Shown here: piece by piece, positions 44,004-53,263 of the stretch
Layout of the letters: each line of letters begins with the position of its first letter
How positions within the stretch are numbered: position 1 is the first letter of the stretch
Source of the DNA: Candidatus Gastranaerophilales bacterium
Lineage (GTDB): Bacteria; Cyanobacteriota; Vampirovibrionia; Gastranaerophilales; Gastranaerophilaceae
Length of the DNA: 64,000 nt
Assembly (NCBI GenBank): GCA_944326475.1
Contig: CALVEC010000005.1
Coordinates: 1 to 64,000 of the forward strand
Direction of reading: 5' to 3'
Translations under genes and position numbers: made by a program
The notes under the pieces: generated by a model
The model's input: the letters and a program-made list of their open reading frames with translations, nothing else
Told to the model about the DNA's origin: nothing
Database searches by the model: none

Positions 44004-44627
44004 ATGTTATTCAAAAGAAAATGTAAAATTACATTTATAGCTCACGGCTCAACAATATATACAGAAGAAAACCGCCTTTCTGACAATGAGAACTATCCGC
44101 CGCTGAATGATAAAGGCAAGGAAGAAGCCGAAAAAATTGCAAAATGGATTGTAAGACGATCACCCAGAGTCGACAGAATTTACACGAGCACAGCGCTAAG
44201 ATGTATTCAAACAGCGCGTATTGTTTCAGAATACTACAAAAAAGATTTTGAAATGCTCTCATATCTGCACAATAAGCGTGCCGGAATGTGGAGCGGATAC
44301 AGTTATGATGAAATAGAAAAAAAATACCCCGAAATGCTTGAAAAATACCACAACAAGCCTGCAAGCTTCTGGCCTGACGGCGGTGAAACTCTGCTGGATT
44401 TAGATTTTCGGGTTCGTGATGTTATAGACGAGCTTGTTGAACAAAATCTTACAAAAAGAATAATTATTGTTACGCATCCTGATATTATCAGAGCGGCAAT
44501 AAGAAATGCAATGGAGCTTCCGGTTGAGAACCAGAACAAAGTATTTATCCCGCCCGGCAGCGCTTCTCAGATAAACTATTATCTGACCTGGAAAACGCTT
44601 GTATATTCAGGGCATCTGCCATTGTAA
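44004..44627 (+). CDS. Histidine-phosphatase-superfamily protein lacking the RHG arginine
   Basis: A 207-residue phosphoglycerate-mutase-like protein. The catalytic RHG is replaced by A-H-G at residues 13-15, so His14 remains but the preceding Arg is Ala. The rest is intact: STALRCIQTARIV (Arg), VTHPDIIRAAI (second His). The usual G-x-W-E-G is GMWSGYSYDEI, so the proton-donor Glu position is Ser. Two key residues are thus changed, suggesting lost phosphatase activity and a possible binding role, or altered chemistry. GGGG is upstream. Confidence 0.75.
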   Translation: MLFKRKCKITFIAHGSTIYTEENRLSDNENYPPLNDKGKEEAEKIAKWIVRRSPRVDRIYTSTALRCIQTARIVSEYYKKDFEMLSYLHNKRAGMWSGYSYDEIEKKYPEMLEKYHNKPASFWPDGGETLLDLDFRVRDVIDELVEQNLTKRIIIVTHPDIIRAAIRNAMELPVENQNKVFIPPGSASQINYYLTWKTLVYSGHLPL

Positions 44628-44740
44628 ACAGCACATCAGCTTTTATAATACCTGCACAAGCAACAAGTATCTCCCTGAACTCAGCACATTCATAACTAAA
44701 AACAACCAGCGTATTATCAAAGCTGTGAATATTGTACGAA

Positions 44741-44965
44741 TTACAAAATATCGCTGAAATCAAAAAGATCTTTCGGCTGCAGATTGAATGCTTTAGCCAG
44801 CTTTTCGATAGTGTCAATTGTTGTCGACACTTCAAACCTTTCAATCTCGCCGACAACTTTTTCGCCAATGTCTGCTTTTTCAGCCAGTGCACTTTGAGTC
44901 AGATTTCTTCTGTTTCTTTCAAGTCTTATTTTTTTACCAAATTGATATCTTAATCTATTGTCCAT
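44741..44965 (-). CDS. XRE/Cro-type HTH regulator
   Basis: The open frame starts at 45079, but its first 38 codons are not helix-turn-helix-like. ATG 44965 (MDNRLRYQFG, 74 residues) is taken as the start. GKKIRLERNRRNLTQSALAEKADIGEKVVGEIERFEVS is a standard XRE helix-turn-helix, followed by the usual second helix pair. It is divergent from the small gene at 45020 with a 54-nt gap, so it may regulate that gene and itself. The small size leaves no effector domain. Confidence 0.75.
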   Translation of the reverse strand: MDNRLRYQFGKKIRLERNRRNLTQSALAEKADIGEKVVGEIERFEVSTTIDTIEKLAKAFNLQPKDLFDFSDIL

Positions 44966-45019
44966 ATAAATATTTTGGAGTAATATAAAAAAACTACAAT
45001 GCATTATAGTGGAGAATAT

Positions 45020-45310
45020 ATGCGTCATAATACAGAAATAAATAAGTATAATGAAAAAAAAATACAAAAAAATAGACATTATACTGCAGATGAAATTTAT
45101 TTTGATTTACAACAAGCATTGTATTCATATAAGAAATTGTATTCGCTCATAAAGTTTGGGGATTATGCAGGAGAGGACATAGACTCGTTTTCTGCACAAG
45201 ATTTTTACGCTTTGCTTATTTCATTGAAGGATAATGCGGAAGAATTAGGCATGCAGCTTGAAGCTATTAACAAAAAACTTTGTGAATTGCCTGAGTCGGG
45301 TAACGACTAA
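45020..45310 (+). CDS. Small helical protein divergent from the XRE gene
   Basis: A 96-residue acidic helical protein (ATG 45020 with GGAG just before; the frame is open from 44999). YTADEIYFDLQQALYSYKKL and SLKDNAEELGMQLEAINKKL suggest two or three amphipathic helices. No family is recognised. Its position opposite a small XRE gene is the only clue, pointing to a regulated small module. Confidence 0.55.
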   Translation: MRHNTEINKYNEKKIQKNRHYTADEIYFDLQQALYSYKKLYSLIKFGDYAGEDIDSFSAQDFYALLISLKDNAEELGMQLEAINKKLCELPESGND

Positions 45311-45391
45311 ACGTCATATGATATATACTTTACACAATGTATTGCCATTTTTTATATAAAAACTCTATAATTAAAAAAATGGAGAATAGCA

Positions 45392-46681
45392 ATGGAACAA
45401 GAACAGCAAAAAACACAAAAAATGAATTTTTCTACATATTTTACCCAAAAAGTAGCCCCGGCTGCAGAGCATATTGAAAAAACACGAAAAAAAATTATAA
45501 ATATAGCAATAAAAATATTTGCTGTTCCTGTTGTTCTTTGTGTTATATTTGCATTATTATGTCTGATTGCAGGAGGACGTGACGGAAAAGCACAAGAAGC
45601 ACTTATATGCGCTTTAATGCTAATAGTGGCTCCGATATTTGCAGTTATAGTCTACATGTTTTCGATAAAAAAGATTTATAATTTTTATGCAAAAGAGATT
45701 TTAATCCCTCGTCTTTTGGGTTTTTGGGGACAATTCAGATATTACGCTCCTCTCAATATCTTCTCTGCAATTTACAGAGCCTACAAGAAAAAATCAGGAA
45801 TTAAAGGGTTTCTGTCTGAATTAAGAGGACCTAAAGACACAAATATTACAATAAACCCTATTACACTGGCGAGACTTTTCGAGTTTTCTACAATAGAATA
45901 TGACGATAAAATTGTTGGAAAACATGGCGGTGTAGACATAGAAATGGCAGAAATTGATGCATACTACAACGAAAAAAGCGGCATCGATTCAGAAACAGGC
46001 AAACAAAGATATAGCAAAAAATCCTCCTTTAAAGGCATTGTATTCAGCGCTAAACTTAACAAAAAATTTAAAGGAATAACTGTTTTATCTAACTCGGGCA
46101 TTAACAAACGCAGAGTTTTGCACCCGAGAATAACACCAAAAGAAATTTCCCAGATGAACCTTACAGATGTTCTGACAATAGGACGCCAGATTGCAGACGT
46201 AGTTGACGCAGTAAATGATTACAAAAAAGGTGTTGATAAAGAAGAAATAGCACAAAAGCACGCCGCAGGATACAGCAATGAGATAGAGTTTCAGAAAGAA
46301 AACATTGAACACAGTAAAAACAGCGAACACAATGGAAACAAAGAACATCTTCACCTCGAAGATGTACACCTTGAAGACCCGGAACTTATGTCAAAATTCA
46401 AAATCTGCTCCACTGACCAGATTGAAGTCAGATACATTTTCACAACAGCTTTTATGGAAAGATTTATGAAAATGGCAAGGTACTTTAACTTTAAGATTAA
46501 AGCAATGTTTATCGGAAATAATATGTACATTTTTATAATCAACAGAAGAAAAGACTGGTTTGAAATACCGTATTTCAAATCCTGTCAGGACGCAGCTAAC
46601 TATAAAGAGTTTTTGGTCGATTTTTCAAACCTTCTCAGCATAGTCGACGACCTGAAACTCAACCAAAATATTGGTATGTAA
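45392..46681 (+). CDS. DUF3137 membrane protein
   Basis: A 429-residue protein with two membrane helices near residues 37-57 and 69-89, then a cytoplasmic DUF3137 domain. FSTIEYDDKIVGKHGGVDIEMAEI, SSFKGIVFSAKLNKKFKGITV and DQIEVRYIFTTAFMERFMKMARYF are DUF3137 landmarks. A His/Glu/Asp-rich spacer (about residues 290-330) interrupts the domain just before the DQIEV strand, larger than I expect for the family. The SFKG here is far from the N-terminus and is probably unrelated to the lineage motif. GGAG precedes the ATG. Confidence 0.8.
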   Translation: MEQEQQKTQKMNFSTYFTQKVAPAAEHIEKTRKKIINIAIKIFAVPVVLCVIFALLCLIAGGRDGKAQEALICALMLIVAPIFAVIVYMFSIKKIYNFYAKEILIPRLLGFWGQFRYYAPLNIFSAIYRAYKKKSGIKGFLSELRGPKDTNITINPITLARLFEFSTIEYDDKIVGKHGGVDIEMAEIDAYYNEKSGIDSETGKQRYSKKSSFKGIVFSAKLNKKFKGITVLSNSGINKRRVLHPRITPKEISQMNLTDVLTIGRQIADVVDAVNDYKKGVDKEEIAQKHAAGYSNEIEFQKENIEHSKNSEHNGNKEHLHLEDVHLEDPELMSKFKICSTDQIEVRYIFTTAFMERFMKMARYFNFKIKAMFIGNNMYIFIINRRKDWFEIPYFKSCQDAANYKEFLVDFSNLLSIVDDLKLNQNIGM

Positions 46682-46706
46682 GCTTACTGGCAGCCCGTAC
46701 GGCAGT

Positions 46707-47465
46707 CTATTTTCCCTGTATATTTAAGATGGATTTTAGAACAAAAAAAGCCATGTAATAGCCGGCAACAGCCGGAACAAAAGGGGTTGAGCCTGGCGAA
46801 ATCTTGTTAAACTCAAAATATTCACCATCCGGTGTTTGAATTTTTTCAGTATTCATAATCTTTTCCGCAACATGCGGTTTTTCACGGCTGACTACGGCTG
46901 TAATCCCCGATTCAATACCGTTTTGCGCAAGCTGATAAAGTATATTTTTTACAAACACATCTTTCTTGTTTTCTATTTTCGATATATCTGTGAGGTAAAG
47001 CATTGTCGGGTCAAGACGGTTGCCTGCCCCCATAGAGGTAACAACAGGGATATCATTGTTTTTGCAGTAAGTAAGAAGTTCGATTTTTGAACGCATTGTG
47101 TCTATAGCGTCAACCACAAAATCAACTTTTTCCGCAAATATCAAGTCATTAAGTCTGGTATTATAAAAATTTTCTATAACATTTATTTTAACATCAGGGT
47201 TGATATCAAGAAGTCTTTCTTTAAAAAGCTTTGCCTTGTTCTCTCCGACCGTCGAATGCAACGCAATAATCTGCCTGTTTATGTTTGTCACAGACACTTT
47301 GTCAAAGTCAACGATTGTAAAATAACCAATACCGCTTCGGGCAAGAGATTCCAGCGCATACCCGCCGACACCGCCAAGCCCGAAAACAGCTATATGTTTT
47401 TCTTTCAGGGTGTCTTGCGCCTTTTTACCCCATATAAGCTCATTTCTTGAAAAGATATTTTCCAT
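46707..47465 (-). CDS. tcdA: tRNA threonylcarbamoyladenosine dehydratase
   Basis: A 252-residue E1-like enzyme. The start NIFSRNELIWG is followed by VFGLGGVGGYALESLARSG (ATP-binding Gly motif) and DFDKVSVTNINRQ. The usual second half has VVDAIDTMRSK, MGAGNRLDPT and PGSTPFVPAVAGYYMA. It closes t6A37 to the cyclic ct6A form in tRNAs. No zinc cysteines are seen, as in the TcdA branch. The upstream gene (47468-47794) ends 2 nt before its start, so the two are co-transcribed. Confidence 0.92.
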   Translation of the reverse strand: MENIFSRNELIWGKKAQDTLKEKHIAVFGLGGVGGYALESLARSGIGYFTIVDFDKVSVTNINRQIIALHSTVGENKAKLFKERLLDINPDVKINVIENFYNTRLNDLIFAEKVDFVVDAIDTMRSKIELLTYCKNNDIPVVTSMGAGNRLDPTMLYLTDISKIENKKDVFVKNILYQLAQNGIESGITAVVSREKPHVAEKIMNTEKIQTPDGEYFEFNKISPGSTPFVPAVAGYYMAFFVLKSILNIQGK

Positions 47466-47467
47466 TC

Positions 47468-47794
47468 TTAACTCTTTAGCGACATGTAAACACCTTCCAT
47501 GATATTTGTATAATCATTTTCGGGAAGGGTTGAAATTGTTTTCATTGCAGTAGAAACTGACGGAATTTTGTCATACCAGCGGCGTCCCCGATTTGCCTGA
47601 TAAAGTCCTAGCACCCGTTCAATACCCAGACTCAACGGTGCCGTGTCGTTTTCTCTGTGGACTGTTTTAATTGCTGCTGCAACATCTATTATATCATTGG
47701 AGAGTTTTGTCTTCCCTTTGTCGTTCAGCTTTTTTAGCAGTTCCAATGCAAGATTTGTTTCTTTGTATTTATCGTTCCAACGCTTGTTATTCAC
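47468..47794 (-). CDS. Hypothetical protein upstream of tcdA
   Basis: A 108-residue soluble helical protein with no recognised family. Basic and acidic residues alternate. The middle has SLGIERVLGLYQANRGRRWYDKIP, which looks conserved. It lies just before tcdA on the same strand (2 nt), so it probably belongs to the same operon. Confidence 0.6.
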   Translation of the reverse strand: MNNKRWNDKYKETNLALELLKKLNDKGKTKLSNDIIDVAAAIKTVHRENDTAPLSLGIERVLGLYQANRGRRWYDKIPSVSTAMKTISTLPENDYTNIMEGVYMSLKS

Positions 47795-47887
47795 AGAAAA
47801 TCCTCCGTCATTGTTCCCCGTTTATATTTTATATTTTTTTGGCATAAAAAACAATTATTTATTATTTGTGCAAAACACGAATCCGCG

Positions 47888-49267
47888 TTAAAAAGGAAAT
47901 TTTCCGCCAAAACCGCCGGGCATTTTCGGCATTTTAGGCATTTTCATTTTACCTTTTTTAATTTTATCAGTCATGCCCGTAAGCCCCTTCATCATTTTTC
48001 TCATTTGATCAAATTGAGTGATAAACTGATTAATTTGATTCAAGTCCATGCCGCAGCCTTTTGCGATACGTTTCTTGCGGCTAGAGTTTATAATCTGCGG
48101 ATTGTCACGTTCTTCAGGTGTCATGCTGCTTATAAACGCTTCGATTTTCTTAAGCTGCTTTTCGCCTTCCGTAGCAATAAGCTGTCTGTCATCTTTCTTT
48201 AACCCCGGTATCGGAAGCATTCCGAGTATCTGATCAATGGAGCCGAAGTTTTTCATCTGTTTTTGAATGTTTAAAAAATCGTTGTATGAAAATTCAGCCT
48301 TGCGCATTTTTTTCTCTAGTTCTTGCGCCTGTTTAAGGTCAAAATTTTCCTGCGCTTTTTCAACAAGAGAAACAATATCCCCCATACCGAGTATGCGAGT
48401 AGCCATTCTGTCAGGGTAAAAGTCCTGCAGAGCATCAAGTTTTTCGCCAACACCCGTAAGTTTTATCGGCTTATTTGTGCAATAAACTATGCTTAATGCC
48501 GCCCCGCCTCTGGAATCACCGTCAAGCTTTGTCAGAACAAGACCGGTTATTTCAAGCTGGGCATTAAAGTTTTCCGCAACATTCACTGCCTCCTGACCTG
48601 TCATAGCATCTATTACTAACAATTTTTCCTGAGGTGCGAGAAGCCTGTCCAGAATCATCAGCTCCGCCATCATCTCGGTATCGATTTGCAACCGCCCTGC
48701 CGTATCGAGAATTACCGTATTAAAACCGTTATTTTTTGCGTACTCAACTGCACTTTGCGCAATCTGCCTTACATCTGTACAATTTTCTATTGTAAAGACT
48801 TCCGTACCGGTCTGTTGCCCGAGAGTTTTAAGCTGGGCAATCGCAGCCGGTCTGTACACGTCACAGGCAACAAGCAGCGGATTTCTTCCCTGTTTTTTTA
48901 ATTTGACAGCAAGTTTTGCACTTGACGTAGTTTTACCGGAACCCTGGAGTCCAAGCATCATAATAATGTTCGGATGTCCCGAAAGATTTAGCGGCTCATT
49001 TTTTGAGCCTAAGAGTTTTACAAGTTCGTCATTAACTATTTTTATAAGCTGCTGCGCCGGATCTACACCTTTTACGACAGCCTCGCCTTCTGCACGCTCT
49101 CTGATAGCTGAAACAAATGCCTTTACTACTCTGAGATTTACGTCAGCTTCAAGAAGCGCTCTCCTTATTTCCCTGAGCGCGTCCGACATATTTTCTTCCG
49201 TCAGTTTATCACTGCCGGCAGTTTTTCTGATTATATCCTGCAATTTGTCTGATAGACTGTCAAACAT
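47888..49267 (-). CDS. ffh: Signal recognition particle protein Ffh
   Basis: A 459-residue Ffh of normal length. The N domain is followed by the GTPase G domain: GLQGSGKTTSSAKLA (about 107-121), DTAGRLQID and LTKLDGDSRGG. A methionine-rich M domain then binds 4.5S RNA and signal peptides (RKKRIAKGCGMDLNQINQF, FDQMRKMMKG). The C-terminus ends in a Lys/Met/Gly-Pro tail. It targets nascent membrane proteins to FtsY. GGAG precedes the ATG. No ftsY or 4.5S RNA gene is seen nearby. Confidence 0.97.
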   Translation of the reverse strand: MFDSLSDKLQDIIRKTAGSDKLTEENMSDALREIRRALLEADVNLRVVKAFVSAIRERAEGEAVVKGVDPAQQLIKIVNDELVKLLGSKNEPLNLSGHPNIIMMLGLQGSGKTTSSAKLAVKLKKQGRNPLLVACDVYRPAAIAQLKTLGQQTGTEVFTIENCTDVRQIAQSAVEYAKNNGFNTVILDTAGRLQIDTEMMAELMILDRLLAPQEKLLVIDAMTGQEAVNVAENFNAQLEITGLVLTKLDGDSRGGAALSIVYCTNKPIKLTGVGEKLDALQDFYPDRMATRILGMGDIVSLVEKAQENFDLKQAQELEKKMRKAEFSYNDFLNIQKQMKNFGSIDQILGMLPIPGLKKDDRQLIATEGEKQLKKIEAFISSMTPEERDNPQIINSSRKKRIAKGCGMDLNQINQFITQFDQMRKMMKGLTGMTDKIKKGKMKMPKMPKMPGGFGGKFPF

Positions 49268-49384
49268 GTTCTCTCCAACCTAAGTCACTATATGTCTATT
49301 CTCTAATGTAAATACACAATCGTCAAGTATTAATCAGATTTTCCATGATATAGATAACTGTTTTAACGCAAAACTGCCGACTCT

Positions 49385-50116
49385 TTACAGATAAAACAAA
49401 AGGTTTACAAAGAAATCTGCAGCAAGCAGGTAAAAGGTACATTTTATGGCAGATTGGGTTGTGGAAATTCCGACATCTTTCGCACCGCCTTTCGTTTCAT
49501 ACCCTTGCGTCGCACAGACAAGAGTAATCAAAATACCGAAAATAAAAGCTTTGAGCAGACTGATATAAATATCTTTTGCAGCAATAAAAAGTCCGACAGC
49601 GTTTATAAATCTGTTCGGATGAAGCCCGATTGCAAAATATGCAACGATTATTCCTCCGACAATCCCCAAAAACTCGGCAATAACAACTACCATAGGCACA
49701 GTAACAGCCGCGGCAATAAGCCTTGGTGCAAAATAATATCCGACAGGGTCAACATTCAATGTCTTTATGGCATCTATCTGCTCTGTTACCTGCATGTTTG
49801 CAACCTGTGCACAAATAGCTGTGCCGGCACGCGCCCCTATTGCAAGCGCCGCAAACCCGGGCGCAATTTCTCTAATCAGTGCAACAGCAATAAACCCGCC
49901 TACATAGCTTTCCGCGCCGCTCATAAGAAACTGTTTTGAAACCTGGAGTGTAATTACTGCAGATGCGATAAACACAATAATCAGCGAGATTGATAGTGAG
50001 TCATAACTAATCATTGCCGCCTGTGAAATAACTGAGCGGAAGTTTGCATTTCCGCTCAGAATGTACTTTACGCTGCGCACAAAATTTTGTACGCATTTTC
50101 CGAGAAAACTAATCAT
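49385..50116 (-). CDS. mlaE: MlaE-type ABC permease
   Basis: A 243-residue permease with about five or six helices. The MlaE signature FIAVALIREIAPGFAALAIGARAGTAICAQV lies in the middle, followed by VTEQIDAIKTLNVDPVGYYF and the C-terminal helices. It belongs to the lipid-transport (phospholipid/Mce) ABC family. Its start overlaps the ilvE stop by 8 nt on the same strand. The partner ATPase (MlaF) and MCE protein (MlaD) are not in this window, so it is a lone permease here. Confidence 0.88.
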   Translation of the reverse strand: MISFLGKCVQNFVRSVKYILSGNANFRSVISQAAMISYDSLSISLIIVFIASAVITLQVSKQFLMSGAESYVGGFIAVALIREIAPGFAALAIGARAGTAICAQVANMQVTEQIDAIKTLNVDPVGYYFAPRLIAAAVTVPMVVVIAEFLGIVGGIIVAYFAIGLHPNRFINAVGLFIAAKDIYISLLKAFIFGILITLVCATQGYETKGGAKDVGISTTQSAIKCTFYLLAADFFVNLLFYL

Positions 50117-51026
50117 AAACCGGCGTGCACCATTTTTTGTATTTCTCGACCTTACCTTTGACTACGTCAAAGTATAATTTCTGCAAGTCTTTTGTGTGTT
50201 CTCCGACTGCGCCAGTACCGATAGGTCTGTTGTCAATTTTTGTAATCGGGCTGATTTGTGCACCTGTACCGCAATAGAATGCTTCATCGGCAATGTAGAG
50301 TTCGGTTCTTGAAATTTCTCTTTCTTCAATCTGCATGCCAAGGACATCTCTGGCCAGTTCAATTACCGTATTTCTTGTTATACCGACAAGAATATTGTCT
50401 GTGGTCTCTGTTGTGACAAGGGTATTGCCATCAACGAGGAAGAAGTTCATAGCGGAGCCTTCTGTTACAAAGCCTTGCTGCGACAGAACAATCGCGTCAT
50501 CAAAACCGGCAAGTCTTGCATCTGTAATTATTAACGCAGTATTTGCATAAGAGCCGCTGACTTTAGCTCGCGGAGGAATTGCATTTTCGTCCACTCTGCG
50601 CCAGTTGGAAACGCAGATATTCAGCCCTTTTGAGAGGTCAATATATTCCCCCATTGCAAATGAAAAAATCAAAACCGAATCAGGGTTATCGATAAGACCC
50701 GGTCCGATTTTGCAGGCACTTTTAAAAATTTGAGGTCTTATGTATGCGTCTGTACGGTAGTTGTTCTTTTTTAACAGTTCTTTTACCAGAGCGCACCATT
50801 CCTCGACAGAATATTTAGAATGCATGTGCATAATTTTTCCGCTGTTAATCAATCTCTCAAAGTGTTCTTTCATTCTGAACGCATAAAGCTGGTCTTCTTC
50901 TTTGTTGTAATAAGCACGTATTCCTTCAAATACTGATGTACCATATAAAAACGCATGCGTTCTTACGGGAATCGACGCAGTTTGTGCATCAATATACTTG
51001 CCGTCTAAATAAACATATTCTGTCAT
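50109..51026 (-). CDS. ilvE: Branched-chain amino acid aminotransferase
   Basis: A 305-residue fold-type IV PLP enzyme. The frame is open to 51080, but ATG 51026 with AAAGGAG just upstream is chosen. FLYGTSVFEGIRAYY starts the substrate pocket; K155 in PPRAKVSGSYAN is the Schiff-base lysine; GFVTEGSAMNFFLV, then ITRNTVIELA and EEREISRTELYIADEAFYCGT complete the fold. It interconverts Val, Leu, Ile and their keto acids. The stop overlaps the mlaE start. Confidence 0.93.
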   Translation of the reverse strand: MTEYVYLDGKYIDAQTASIPVRTHAFLYGTSVFEGIRAYYNKEEDQLYAFRMKEHFERLINSGKIMHMHSKYSVEEWCALVKELLKKNNYRTDAYIRPQIFKSACKIGPGLIDNPDSVLIFSFAMGEYIDLSKGLNICVSNWRRVDENAIPPRAKVSGSYANTALIITDARLAGFDDAIVLSQQGFVTEGSAMNFFLVDGNTLVTTETTDNILVGITRNTVIELARDVLGMQIEEREISRTELYIADEAFYCGTGAQISPITKIDNRPIGTGAVGEHTKDLQKLYFDVVKGKVEKYKKWCTPVYD

Positions 51027-51181
51027 AAATACTCCTTTGCTATTGCCTGTTTTCAGGACATTTCTCTTTGGATTCGGCAAAAATCCGTTTTTCTTTCTTT
51101 TATTATGGCGATTTTTTCACAGTTTGGCAAGAAAAATTTATTCAAATCCGATTTTTACCGTCTGTCGTGAAAAATATATAC

Positions 51182-51217
51182 AAAAAAGGGTTGAACAATT
51201 TGTTCAACCCTTTTTGC
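51182..51217 (-). terminator. Terminator of dnaK
   Basis: AAAAAGGGTTGAACA pairs perfectly with TGTTCAACCCTTTTT around AATT; a strong stem with T runs on both strands. Confidence 0.92.
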
Positions 51218-51233
51218 TTTATTGTATCAGGTT

Positions 51234-53078
<1,845 letters not shown>

Positions 53079-53118
53079 TTATTTCTCCTTACGAAATTTT
53101 ATTCCTTTGACTATATAC

Positions 53119-53148
53119 TTTATACCACTATATTTTTTCATGCCTCAA
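53119..53148 (-). promoter_or_regulatory. Promoter of dnaK
   Basis: On the minus strand TTGAGG (53143-53148), 18 nt and TATAAA (53119-53124), ordinary sigma70 type. No heat-shock operator is recognised. Confidence 0.5.
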
Positions 53149-53263
53149 AAAATAAACAAAAAATTAATATTTTAATCTCATTTCATGCAGCAATTGACAT
53201 ATTCAATATAGTCTCTTATATAAAGCACACACAATCAGGCTGACTTCAATCGTATAAGGATTA

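Noticed and set aside
44545..44892. An open frame on the minus strand across the end of the phosphatase gene and the XRE gene.
   Set aside because: It overlaps two better-supported genes, has no start signal, and its protein-like look is not enough to support it.
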